Shown piece by piece: positions 14,967-22,365 of a DNA stretch of 22,380 nt. The notes beneath the pieces were generated by a model that did not search any database, was not told the origin of the DNA, and saw only the letters and a program-made list of their open reading frames with translations. A program made the translations under genes and the position numbers. Location of the stretch: NCBI GenBank assembly GCA_002839245.1, contig PGXR01000010.1:1-22380 (forward strand). The letters run 5' to 3'. Position 1 is the first letter of the stretch; every line of letters begins with the position of its first letter. The DNA is from Spirochaetae bacterium HGW-Spirochaetae-7 (GTDB taxonomy: Bacteria > Spirochaetota > Spirochaetia > Treponematales > UBA12059).

Positions 14967-15566
14967 CTACAGCCTGTATTCGCTGTGCTCGACTTCGTTC
15001 CTGGGTATCTTCCAGCCCAGGTTGTACAGCTTTTCCGCGCCTATGCTCGAAGGCGGCCCGTGACCGGGAAGGACAAGACAGTCGTCGGAAAGGCTGAGCA
15101 CCTTCCGGGCCAGCTGTTCCTTCAGGAGTTTGTTTCCGTACTGGCTCATCGTCTTGCCTATCAGGCCGGCGTTCAATGTGTCGCCGGTAAACAGCAGCTT
15201 GTCAAAACGGTATACCATGGAATCGGCCGAATGCCCTGGCACCGAGAGCGCCTGGACAGCGAGCCCGCATACGGTAAAATTCTCGCCGTCGGTCACCATC
15301 CTGCACGGTATGTCGCCCAGGGTCGCGTTGCTCGAGTATACGTGGGCGTCGTAGATACGCAGCAGAGTCCTCAGGCCGTCGATATGGCGGGCGTGGCCGT
15401 GGGTGACGAGCACCGCCTTGACGGTGTAGCCCTTGTCTTCGACGAATTGCAGGAGGCCGAGCGTAAAGGCCGCAGGATCGACGATTACCGCCTCCATTGT
15501 CACGTCGTTTCCGACGAGGAAGACATTGGCGAAGCCGTGCAGCGAATAATGGAAAAAAACCGTCAC
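14967..15566 (-). CDS. Metallo-beta-lactamase-fold hydrolase with altered metal site
   Basis: The 199-residue protein resembles small glyoxalase II-like hydrolases: FANVFLVG, AVIVDPA, the metal motif in LVTHGHARHIDGL, SVPGHSADS, LLFTGDTLN and VLPGHGP. The first motif should read HxHxDH but here reads HGHARH, so the second-metal Asp is Arg; the other metal-binding His and Asp positions look intact. It may bind one metal, or have another activity, and I do not assign a substrate. The start is GTG 15566, overlapping the upstream TGA as GTGA and giving the natural first beta-strand (VFFHYSLHG). It is translationally coupled to the pentapeptide-repeat gene. Confidence 0.82.
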   Translation of the reverse strand: MTVFFHYSLHGFANVFLVGNDVTMEAVIVDPAAFTLGLLQFVEDKGYTVKAVLVTHGHARHIDGLRTLLRIYDAHVYSSNATLGDIPCRMVTDGENFTVCGLAVQALSVPGHSADSMVYRFDKLLFTGDTLNAGLIGKTMSQYGNKLLKEQLARKVLSLSDDCLVLPGHGPPSSIGAEKLYNLGWKIPRNEVEHSEYRL

Positions 15567-16162
15567 AAGTCTATCCTGTCGAGGTCGTGTATGGCTTCCT
15601 GGGTGTTGGACAGGCGCCATGATACTTCGATTTCCTTCGAAGGTATGATCATGGACCGCTTCAGGTTGCAGTCGATGAAGTCCGTCCTTTCGAATTCAGC
15701 CATGATGAACCGTGAATTATACAGGTTGGAATTGTTGAAGGTGCACTCGGTCATCTTGGCGCCGTCGAAGTTGTTGTGTACGAGCTCGGAATGCTCAAAC
15801 GAGTCGTTGAGGAACCGGGCTCCCGCGAACGAACAGAATTGCGCGTCGATGCCTGAAAAATCACACGAGTCGGCCGCGCAGAAGTCAAAGAAGCACATCC
15901 TGAAAGTGCAGCCCGCGAATACCATGTTCCTGAGTATCGTCTTTGAGAAGGAGCACGAAAAGAAGCGCTTGCCCGAGAGGTCTACTCCCTGGAACCTGAG
16001 TCCCGCGGCATTGACGCTCTTTATCGCTCCAGGCTTGGCGAATTTCGCGAGCAACGCAGAGGTGAAAGCGTCGGGGTCAGGATGGTGCTGGGCGCAGTAC
16101 GGCGATTCGAAGAGAACGGTCTCGTCGCAACCCGGTTCGGAGCAGCGTCGCATGTCATACAT
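15563..16162 (-). CDS. Pentapeptide-repeat protein with N-terminal Cys/His motif
   Basis: The 199-residue protein opens with a Cys/His cluster, C-x4-C then C-x2-HH (residues about 6-28: CSEPGC, YCAQHH), that looks like a small zinc site. Residues about 50-180 are pentapeptide repeats of the A(D/N)Lxx type with a central F or L, such as CSFAGARFLNDSFEHSEL and NNSNLYNSRF; these should fold as a right-handed beta-helix. Some such proteins mimic DNA and protect gyrase (the Qnr and MfpA types), but most have no known role, and the zinc module is not typical of Qnr. ATG 16162 was chosen because GAGGGG lies 9 bases upstream; ATG 16153 and a TTG at 16207 are alternatives. It overlaps the metallo-hydrolase gene by 4 bases. 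Confidence 0.8.
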   Translation of the reverse strand: MYDMRRCSEPGCDETVLFESPYCAQHHPDPDAFTSALLAKFAKPGAIKSVNAAGLRFQGVDLSGKRFFSCSFSKTILRNMVFAGCTFRMCFFDFCAADSCDFSGIDAQFCSFAGARFLNDSFEHSELVHNNFDGAKMTECTFNNSNLYNSRFIMAEFERTDFIDCNLKRSMIIPSKEIEVSWRLSNTQEAIHDLDRIDL

Positions 16163-16215
16163 CGCCTGGGCCCCCTCGTGAGCGGAAGCACCTTTTTCCG
16201 GTGCCAAGCAGAAAC

Positions 16216-16244
16216 AGGATAACCTAAAGAGCCGCCGGGCTCAA
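16216..16244 (-). promoter_or_regulatory. Possible promoter of the pentapeptide-repeat / metallo-hydrolase unit
   Basis: On the minus strand TTGAGC (16244-16239) and TATCCT (16221-16216) are 17 bases apart, giving a leader of about 45-50 bases. The -35 coincides with one unit of the 11-base tandem repeat, whose other units also contain TTGAG. Confidence 0.5.
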
Positions 16245-16271
16245 GCCGGCCTCAAGCCGGCCTCAAGCCGG
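16239..16271. repeat. Three tandem 11-base repeats
   Basis: The unit is (C/G)CTCAAGCCGG, three copies head to tail with only the first base varying. The complement of the same 11-mer appears once at 14139-14149, at the end of pdxY. The array lies between divergent promoters, at the pentapeptide gene's -35 and just before the -35 of the Cys-rich gene. Confidence 0.8.
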
Positions 16272-16274
16272 CGC

Positions 16275-16303
16275 TTGAAAGAAACCGGGCATCGGCGTAC
16301 ACT
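16275..16303 (+). promoter_or_regulatory. Promoter of the Cys-rich protein-murI-rsgA-mutS2 unit (leaderless)
   Basis: TTGAAA (16275-16280) and TACACT (16298-16303) are 17 bases apart. Only 6 bases separate the -10 from ATG 16310, so transcription should start at about the start codon. No ribosome site is present, in keeping with leaderless translation. Confidence 0.55.
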
Positions 16304-16309
16304 GCGGCC

Positions 16310-16591
16310 ATGTGCTCGTTTTGCGGTTCACCATTACAGGCAGGGACCATCGGCTTCCGCGATCTGTGCGTGACGTGCGGCAGGGAGTTGCACATCTGTA
16401 CGCACTGCCGCTTCTACAAGCCCGGCGTCTACCGCGATTGCGTCGAGACAGTACCGGAAACCGTAAAGGACAAGGAGCGCATGAATTTTTGCGAATACTT
16501 CAAGCCGGACCCATCGAAGGTCACGGGCGGGAAGGCGCGCGACGCGTCTGATTCCGCCAGGAACTCCTTCAACAACCTTTTCGGTACGTGA
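16310..16591 (+). CDS. Small Cys-rich, probably zinc-binding protein
   Basis: The 93-residue protein has eight cysteines. CSFC (2, 5), CVTC (20, 23) and CTHC (30, 33) form CxxC pairs, and Cys44 and Cys61 follow. The pattern suggests two zinc sites in its first 65 residues; the C-terminal 25 residues are polar and probably loose. I do not recognise a named family. Its TGA overlaps the murI GTG by 4 bases, so it is translated together with murI and is the first gene of the murI-rsgA-mutS2 run. Zinc-ribbon proteins of this size often bind nucleic acid or protein partners; the operon with rsgA and mutS2 makes a ribosome-linked role possible, but this is only inference. Confidence 0.72.
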   Translation: MCSFCGSPLQAGTIGFRDLCVTCGRELHICTHCRFYKPGVYRDCVETVPETVKDKERMNFCEYFKPDPSKVTGGKARDASDSARNSFNNLFGT

Positions 16592-17424
16592 TCAATTCGA
16601 CAGGTCCGGCCATGCGGCATGATCAGCGCCCCGTCGCCTTTTTCGATTCTGGAGTAGGCGGATTGCCCTATCTCGCAGCGGCGCGCGCCCTCGTACCGAC
16701 CGAGAGATACGTTTACCTGGCCGACCGCGCCGGTTTTCCCTATGGCACCAAGTCGCGGGAGGCAGTGACCGCGCTTGCGCTTGCGTCTATCGCAGCCCTT
16801 GTCAGGCATTCCAGGCCCAAAGCCATAGTCGTCGCGTGCAATACCGCTACCGAGCTTGCCATTGACGCGATACGCACGGCAAACCCGCTCATTCCCGTCA
16901 TCGGGACAGTTCCGGCGATTAAGCCGGCAGCCGCCCTCTCGAAGCTCAGGCGCATCGGCGTCGTTGCCACCCCGGGAGCCGCCGCCGCCGGATACCTGAC
17001 CGACCTCGCCTCGGAGTGGGCCTCCGGCTGCGAAGTCATCAAGCGCGGAGACGGCGCCCTCGTCGATTTCGTCGAGCGAAAGTTCATCGGTTCATCCCAT
17101 GAGGAGCGCCTCGCGGCCGTGCAGCCGAGCGTCCGGGCCATGCTCGACTCGGGAGTGGACGCCATAGTCCTGGGCTGCACTCATTTCCTGCACCTGGCCG
17201 CAGAATTCGCCGAGGCTGCCGGACCGGGCGTCGCCATAGTCGATTCCAGGGAAGGCATAGCGAACCGGCTCAGGGATGTGCTTGGAGCGGGAGCGGACGA
17301 CGCGGGTTCCGGGACGGGACCCAGGAACGACCAGATGTTCCTGACTGGCGTTGGTCCTTTCGGAGCGGTATACAGCGGCTTCGCCTCACTCTACGACCTG
17401 CGTCAGGGAGGTTGTCTGTCATGA
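16588..17424 (+). CDS. murI: Glutamate racemase
   Basis: MurI converts L-glutamate to the D-glutamate needed for peptidoglycan. The 278-residue protein has FFDSGVGG (Asp20, Ser21), YLADRAGFPYG, and the two catalytic cysteines: Cys83 in VACNTATELA and Cys196 in VLGCTHFLHL. Length and motifs are normal. GTG 16588 overlaps the previous stop as GTGA; ATG 16612 is a reasonable alternative that leaves all motifs intact. Its stop overlaps the rsgA ATG by 4 bases. Spirochaetes have a thin peptidoglycan layer, so the activity is expected. Confidence 0.94.
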   Translation: MINSTGPAMRHDQRPVAFFDSGVGGLPYLAAARALVPTERYVYLADRAGFPYGTKSREAVTALALASIAALVRHSRPKAIVVACNTATELAIDAIRTANPLIPVIGTVPAIKPAAALSKLRRIGVVATPGAAAAGYLTDLASEWASGCEVIKRGDGALVDFVERKFIGSSHEERLAAVQPSVRAMLDSGVDAIVLGCTHFLHLAAEFAEAAGPGVAIVDSREGIANRLRDVLGAGADDAGSGTGPRNDQMFLTGVGPFGAVYSGFASLYDLRQGGCLS

Positions 17425-18395
17425 GCCGCGGTACCGTGCTGTCAGGTGCCAACAACTCCTTCGTCGTCCTGACTGAAGCGGGTACGCAGGTACGCTGCGG
17501 TCTCAAGGGAAAGAAACTCAAGGGCGCCGAGGGTTTCTACAATCCCCTGGCGGCCGGCGATATCGTCGAGTGGGAAGCCGCGTCCGAGGGGACGGGAACC
17601 ATAAGCACGCTCATACCGAGGAAGAGCCTCTTCTGGCGCTACAACGAGAAGGGAAAGGCGATCCAGGCCATCGCCGCCAACATGGACGTCCTCGTCTGCG
17701 TCACGAGCGCCGCCATGCCGCCGTTCAGGCCGCGTTTCATCGACCGGGTATCCCTCGAGCCGTCCTCGGAAGGCATCCCGTTCATAATTGCGCTCAACAA
17801 GACCGACCTAGGCGTCGACGACGAAACGGCTGAACGCATGGCTGATTACCGGCGCATCGGATTCGAGACTATCGAAATGAGCGCCGACTTGGGGCTTGGC
17901 GTCGAGACGCTCCGGGAACGCATCAGCGGCAGGACCAGCGCCTTCGTCGGGCAGTCTGGCGTCGGCAAGAGTTCCATCCTGAACGCCCTCGAGGCGGGGC
18001 TTGGCCTCAAGGTTGGCGAGGTATGCGAAAAATTCGAGCGGGGCCGGCATACGACTGTCGCAGGCATCCTCGTCGAACTCGTGGACGGCCGGACGAGGGT
18101 CATCGACACGCCCGGCTTCAGGAGACTGGCGGTACGGGGCATCGATCCTGTCACGCTCGGCGCCTGCTTCCCGGAGATACGCGAGGCATCGGCCCGTTGC
18201 CCGCTCGGGCCACGCTGCAAACACCTTGACGAGCCTGGCTGCGCCGTAACGTCCCTGGTCGAGTCCGGCGCGATCCACGAGGACCGCTATGAAAGCTATG
18301 CCCGGATACTGGCAGAACTGGAAGATACCCGTTCGTGGGCCAGGAAGGTCGGCCGGCCCCGGCGGGTACATGAGGACGATTTCGAAGATGCATGA
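17421..18395 (+). CDS. rsgA: Ribosome small-subunit-dependent GTPase RsgA (YjeQ)
   Basis: RsgA is a circularly permuted GTPase that checks late 30S subunit maturation. The 324-residue protein has an N-terminal OB-fold (about 1-75). The G motifs follow in permuted order: G4 NKTD (126-129), G1 GQSGVGKSS (177-185), the G2 TTVA region (211-214) and G3 DTPG (229-232). A zinc knuckle, CPLGPRCKHLDEPGC, follows, and then a helical tail. The ATG at 17421 overlaps the murI stop as ATGA and has AGGGAGG about 9 bases upstream; a TTG at 17412 is less likely. mutS2 begins 8 bases before its stop. Identification is secure. Confidence 0.95.
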   Translation: MSRGTVLSGANNSFVVLTEAGTQVRCGLKGKKLKGAEGFYNPLAAGDIVEWEAASEGTGTISTLIPRKSLFWRYNEKGKAIQAIAANMDVLVCVTSAAMPPFRPRFIDRVSLEPSSEGIPFIIALNKTDLGVDDETAERMADYRRIGFETIEMSADLGLGVETLRERISGRTSAFVGQSGVGKSSILNALEAGLGLKVGEVCEKFERGRHTTVAGILVELVDGRTRVIDTPGFRRLAVRGIDPVTLGACFPEIREASARCPLGPRCKHLDEPGCAVTSLVESGAIHEDRYESYARILAELEDTRSWARKVGRPRRVHEDDFEDA

Positions 18396-20730
18396 ACACG
18401 CGCTCAGGCTGCTTGACTTCAACAGGATACGAGACGACGTCGCAGGCTATTGCCTGAGCGAGGAAGGCGCGCGATCGATAGTCTCTTCGTTGCCGTCGGG
18501 AGATCAGGTTGAGGTTACCGACATCAAGGCCCGCTCTTCCGCGGTACGGGCGCTCTTCGGCGAGAGCCGCGGCGTGCCTGTCGGCTCGTTTGCCCCAGTG
18601 GACGAGGCGGTACGCGTCGTTTCGAAACAGGGAACGTGCCTGGCGATCGAGGAGTTGTGGGCGCTGGGCCTGTGGTCCGACGCATTCGGCAAACTCGTCC
18701 GCTGGCTGCAGGGCTCGCGGCACGAAGCCCTCTCGGCCGAACTCGCCCTGGCGCCCGACCTCTCGCCGGTGGCGTCGGCGGCCTTCAGGATAGTTGGTCC
18801 GGACGGCGAGGTCAGGGATCTCCCGGAGCTGCGCGACATACGCTCCAGGATCAGGAAGATAAACCTGGACATAGAGCGGACCACCGCGTCGTTCTTCCAG
18901 GACGAAACGACCAGGTCGATGCTGCAGAGCGACGTTCCGACGCAGCGCGATGGCCGGACCGTGCTCGCCGTCAAGGCAGGCTCCAAGGCCAGGCTCAAAG
19001 GCATAGTCCACGAAGTGTCTTCCACGGGTCAGACCGTCTACCTGGAACCCGAGGTCCTGGTCAGGAAGAACAACGACCTGGTAGAGGAAGAAGCCCGCTA
19101 CAACCGCGAACTGCAGCGTATCCTCAGGGAAACGACGGCGAAGCTCCACGGCTTCTTTGGCGCCCTGGTGGCGGCGCGCGCTGCCTGCGCGTCGTTCGAC
19201 AGCCTCTACGCGAGAGCCCGCTATTCGCATCTGAACGACGGCGTCTACGCCCAGGACCGCGAATCGGGAATCGATCTCATCCAGGCCAGGCATCCTATAC
19301 TGGGCAGCAAGGCCGTGCCCATCGACCTCCGTATGCCGACGGGAGCCAGGACGCTCATCGTCACCGGCCCGAACACGGGCGGCAAGACGGTATCGCTGAA
19401 GACTGCCGGTCTTTTCGCGCTGATGAACCAGTTCGGGCTTGCCCTTCCGGCCGCGCCGGGCAGCGCTTTGCCGGTCTTCGACGGAGTATGGGCCGACATA
19501 GGCGACGAGCAGTCGATGGACCAGTCGCTTTCCACCTTTTCCGGGCATATGAAATCCATATCGGCCATAGTCGAAGGCGCGACCAGCCGAAGCCTCGTAC
19601 TCCTCGACGAGCTGGGCTCAGGCACCGATCCCGAGGAAGGTTGCGCCATCGCGATGGCCCTGCTCGACCTCTTCATCGAACGCGGAGCTCTGACGCTCGT
19701 CACCACACACCATGGAATACTCAAGAACTTCGGCTATACGAAGGACGGCGTCCTCAACGCGTCGGTCGATTTCGACAAGGATACGCTGTCGCCTACATAC
19801 CGCATCCTGATGGGCATACCAGGCGAGAGCAGGGCCCTGGACATAGCCCTCAGGAACGGCGTCGCGCCGGAGGTCGTCGACGGCGCCAGGCTCTACCTTC
19901 GCGAGGAGCGAACCGACATATCGGCACTCATACGCGGACTTTCTGACAAGCACCGCGAGCTCGACTCGCTTCGCGACGAGGAGAGGCGCAGGCTGCGCGA
20001 TGCCATGGAGGAACAGCGAAAGGCCGACCTCAAGGAGCTTAAGCTGCGCCAGAAGGAATCGGAGCTTCGGACCCTCGGCGTCCACGAACTCAAGAGCCTG
20101 CTTTACGAAAGCAGGAAGACTCTCGAGAACCTGGTGCGCGAGCTTCGCGAAGGGGAGCTGACCAGGGAGAGGACCCAGGAGGTCAAGGAATTCCTGTCGA
20201 CGCTCGAAGCGGGCGTCAGGGATGCCGACCGGGAAGCCCGCAGCCAGGAGCGGGACCTGAAGGCGGGTTCCCGTCCCCAGGAGCCGATAATGGAAGGCTC
20301 GGCTGTCCTCGTGCTGCCGGGCCGGAAACGAGGCCGGGTGCTACGCGCCGCAAAGGGCGGCAAGTGGCTGGTCGAGACCGACGCGCTGAGGCTGACGGTC
20401 GACGAGGCGGACCTCGAGACGACGGCCGAACCCGAGATCAAAGCGCCGAGCGTGACGGTGGAAGCCAGCGCCGGCAGGGGCAATCGTGCCGTCATCGAGC
20501 TCGACCTTCGAGGATTCAGGCTCGCCGAGGCTATCGCTGCGCTTGAACGCCAGCTCGACGCAGCGACGATGGAAGGACTCTCGGGATTCTCCATAATCCA
20601 CGGAACCGGCGAGGGGGTTCTCCAGCAGGGGGTCCGCGAGACGCTGGCCAGCTACCCCGGCGTAGCGGATTTCCACTACGCCCGTCCAGAAGAAGGCGGC
20701 GCGGGAAAGACGGTCGTCAGGTTCGGCTGA
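18388..20730 (+). CDS. mutS2: MutS2 ATPase with C-terminal Smr domain
   Basis: The 780-residue protein starts with MHEHALRLLDFNRIRDDVA, typical of MutS2, and lacks the N-terminal mismatch-recognition domains of MutS1. The ABC-type ATPase carries Walker A TGPNTGGKT (about 326-334) and Walker B with the family signature LLDELGSGTDPEE (about 403-415). A long coiled-coil clamp (about 520-620, Glu/Arg/Lys-rich) follows. The C-terminal Smr nuclease-like domain has LDLRG and HGTGEG. MutS2 suppresses homologous recombination in some bacteria; in Bacillus it splits collided ribosomes. Following rsgA directly, a ribosome role fits. ATG 18388 overlaps rsgA by 8 bases and gives the standard N-terminus; upstream in-frame ATGs add non-homologous sequence. 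Confidence 0.94.
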   Translation: MHEHALRLLDFNRIRDDVAGYCLSEEGARSIVSSLPSGDQVEVTDIKARSSAVRALFGESRGVPVGSFAPVDEAVRVVSKQGTCLAIEELWALGLWSDAFGKLVRWLQGSRHEALSAELALAPDLSPVASAAFRIVGPDGEVRDLPELRDIRSRIRKINLDIERTTASFFQDETTRSMLQSDVPTQRDGRTVLAVKAGSKARLKGIVHEVSSTGQTVYLEPEVLVRKNNDLVEEEARYNRELQRILRETTAKLHGFFGALVAARAACASFDSLYARARYSHLNDGVYAQDRESGIDLIQARHPILGSKAVPIDLRMPTGARTLIVTGPNTGGKTVSLKTAGLFALMNQFGLALPAAPGSALPVFDGVWADIGDEQSMDQSLSTFSGHMKSISAIVEGATSRSLVLLDELGSGTDPEEGCAIAMALLDLFIERGALTLVTTHHGILKNFGYTKDGVLNASVDFDKDTLSPTYRILMGIPGESRALDIALRNGVAPEVVDGARLYLREERTDISALIRGLSDKHRELDSLRDEERRRLRDAMEEQRKADLKELKLRQKESELRTLGVHELKSLLYESRKTLENLVRELREGELTRERTQEVKEFLSTLEAGVRDADREARSQERDLKAGSRPQEPIMEGSAVLVLPGRKRGRVLRAAKGGKWLVETDALRLTVDEADLETTAEPEIKAPSVTVEASAGRGNRAVIELDLRGFRLAEAIAALERQLDAATMEGLSGFSIIHGTGEGVLQQGVRETLASYPGVADFHYARPEEGGAGKTVVRFG

Positions 20731-20739
20731 CGGGGGAGG

Positions 20740-21855
20740 CTACCTGCCCCCGATGTCTTCCCATTCAACGCCTTCCCCATCGGGAATGTCCCTTGCCGCG
20801 GCCCTCCCCATAGTCATGGCAAGGTAACGGGGGTGGAGGCCGGGCCTGAGGACCTTCTCCGTCCTCAGGATGGCAAGGTTGTCCGTGCCGAACCTGTCGC
20901 CGCTGGCTATGTGCCTGCTTGCGTGGATCGACCTGTTGGTACGGCGGTAATTTGCCCGCTCGCTCGGGGCCAGCCGCTTGACGCCGTCGCCCAGCGTGGA
21001 TTCCACCCTGCTTGCGCCATAATCGGCTACCAGCGTCTCTATCGTGGATTTGGAACCGTCCATCTCGGCGGCCCTGATGGCCTGGGCCATCATCGAGAAA
21101 TCGGTCGGAGGCAGGGCTATCGGGTCGTCGAGCCCGTCATCCTTCCTTGAGAGGCAGAAATGTTTCTCTACGATGCAGGCTCCGGCCGCGACCGCGAGCG
21201 CAGGCACGAGCACCGGGTCGAGCGAATGGTCGGACACGCCCACGGCCATGCCGAAGAGCGCCGACATGGAGCCGAGTACGCGCAGGTTGTAGTCGGCTTC
21301 CGGAGCCGGGTAGGCGGTCACGCAGTGGAGCAGGGCGAGACCCGGCCCAGGCTCGCCGAACTGTTCCAGGGCTTCCTCGATGTCAGACATCCTGGAAACG
21401 CCGCTCGACAGGATGGTCGGCAGGCGGTATGACGAGACTTCGTCAAGCAGCTGGGTATAATTGAGTTCCGGACTGGCGATCTTCATGGCAGCTACGCCGA
21501 TGGAACGCAGCTCCCTGGCGCTACGGAGGCCAAAAGGCGTGCACAGGAATATCACACCGAGAGCCTCGACCCGTTCCTTCATGTCCGCCAGGAAATCGAT
21601 CCCCGTCTCGAGTGCAAGGAACCTGGCGTACAGAGGCGTCGGTCCGCCGGGCAGCGGCACGAGTCCGGTCGCGGGGTGGATGATCTCGTCAGCGTAGACA
21701 TGCTGGAACTTGACGCAATCCGCGCCTGACTCGACGGCGGCAGCTATCAGTTCCGCGGCCTTGCCCGGGTCCCCGCCATGCCCCGTTCCAAGCTCGGCAA
21801 TGACCATGACGCGCCCCGCTCCGTACACGAGACTGCCGATCCTGAATTCATCCAT
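20740..21855 (-). CDS. NeuB-family sialic acid / pseudaminic-type acid synthase with C-terminal SAF domain
   Basis: NeuB-family enzymes condense phosphoenolpyruvate with an N-acyl amino sugar to form a nine-carbon sialic-type acid. The 371-residue protein has a TIM-barrel with AELGTGHGGDPGKAAELI, ESGADCVKFQ, MKIASPELNY, LPTILSSGVSRMSDIEEAL, HCVTAYPAPEADYNL, VGVSDHS and CIVEKHF. A C-terminal antifreeze-like SAF domain (about 305-370: RTNRSIHASRHIASGD, ILRTEKVLRPGL) follows. No neuA, neuC or legionaminic/pseudaminic genes are nearby, so the exact sugar cannot be named and no gene symbol is given. ATG 21855 has GGAGG 6 bases upstream. The 3' end lies 9 bases from the mutS2 stop, convergent with it. 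The usual GpD-H block after EKHF reads GLDDPIALPP, which is unusual. Confidence 0.85.
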   Translation of the reverse strand: MDEFRIGSLVYGAGRVMVIAELGTGHGGDPGKAAELIAAAVESGADCVKFQHVYADEIIHPATGLVPLPGGPTPLYARFLALETGIDFLADMKERVEALGVIFLCTPFGLRSARELRSIGVAAMKIASPELNYTQLLDEVSSYRLPTILSSGVSRMSDIEEALEQFGEPGPGLALLHCVTAYPAPEADYNLRVLGSMSALFGMAVGVSDHSLDPVLVPALAVAAGACIVEKHFCLSRKDDGLDDPIALPPTDFSMMAQAIRAAEMDGSKSTIETLVADYGASRVESTLGDGVKRLAPSERANYRRTNRSIHASRHIASGDRFGTDNLAILRTEKVLRPGLHPRYLAMTMGRAAARDIPDGEGVEWEDIGGR

Positions 21856-21894
21856 GGCGCGCCTCCAGGAAAATGCTCCGTAATGCTATTTCTC

Positions 21895-21921
21895 TCGACA
21901 ATCCATTACCGATACTATAGA
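21895..21921 (+). promoter_or_regulatory. Possible promoter of the small zinc-type protein gene
   Basis: TCGACA (21895-21900) and TATAGA (21916-21921) are 15 bases apart, which is short. The -10 shares the CTATAG core with the divergent neuB -10, so the two promoters would overlap and exclude each other. Confidence 0.35.
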
Positions 21922-21941
21922 ATCATAGCCATCGACTGCAA
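21914..21941 (-). promoter_or_regulatory. Promoter of the NeuB-like gene
   Basis: On the minus strand TTGCAG (21941-21936) and TATAGT (21919-21914) are 16 bases apart, giving a leader of about 50 bases that ends with a GGAGG ribosome site. Confidence 0.5.
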
Positions 21942-21955
21942 TCGAGGAGATCAGT

Positions 21956-22201
21956 ATGAAGCATTTGTTTTGCGACGTGTGTAAAAAAGAGGTCGTAGAC
22001 CCCATCCCCACAAGGACTTTTTTCAGCCTTCGCGAGTTCGATATGTGCGAGAGTTGCCGGGATGACCTCGAAGCCGCCGTCAAGTACTCGGTACGGAACA
22101 AGAAGCCCTTCGACTTCGCGTGGTTCGACAAGCTCAGGGTCGACCTGGTAGAGGATGGCGTCAAGAAGAACCGCATCAGCGTTTCCAAGACCCAGCGCTG
22201 A
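21956..22201 (+). CDS. Small zinc-finger-type protein
   Basis: The 81-residue protein has two CxxC pairs, CDVC (Cys6, Cys9) and CESC (Cys31, Cys34), spaced like a zinc ribbon or knuckle, followed by a charged helical part ending in basic residues. A GAGGAG ribosome site lies 6-7 bases before the ATG, so the start is well supported. It is monocistronic as far as the window shows and is followed by a possible terminator. I do not recognise a named family; it might be a small nucleic-acid-binding regulator, but nothing here proves it. Confidence 0.72.
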   Translation: MKHLFCDVCKKEVVDPIPTRTFFSLREFDMCESCRDDLEAAVKYSVRNKKPFDFAWFDKLRVDLVEDGVKKNRISVSKTQR

Positions 22202-22224
22202 CCCCGTCATCCAGCCAATCGCCG

Positions 22225-22250
22225 ATGCCCCTGCTTTGCCGTGGGGGCAT
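22225..22250 (+). terminator. Possible terminator hairpin after the small zinc-type gene
   Basis: ATGCCCC (22225-22231) pairs with GGGGCAT (22244-22250) across a 12-base loop, 24 bases after the stop codon. The following TTGC is a poor U-tract, so termination may be weak or need help. Confidence 0.4.
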
Positions 22251-22335
22251 TTGCATGAACCTTGCTCTTGTGCCGGGCCGAGAGCATTGTCGTTCTATGC
22301 GTTTTCTATGATTATCACCCCGTTTTATCGAAATA

Positions 22336-22365
22336 TTGACAGTAAATTGCGCTACATGGTAGTAT
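22336..22365 (+). promoter_or_regulatory. Promoter reading out of the window
   Basis: A perfect TTGACA (22336-22341) is followed after 18 bases by TAGTAT (22360-22365) in an AT-rich pocket. The gene it serves lies beyond the window. Apart from the hairpin above, the stretch from 22202 to 22335 holds no gene that I can support. Confidence 0.55.

Noticed and set aside
15563..16162. Qnr-type gyrase-protection (quinolone resistance) protein
   Set aside because: Pentapeptide repeats alone are not enough; the N-terminal Cys/His module and lack of Qnr-specific features argue against the label.
16239..16271. CRISPR-like array
   Set aside because: Units are only 11 bases and directly abut with no spacers, so it is a simple tandem repeat.
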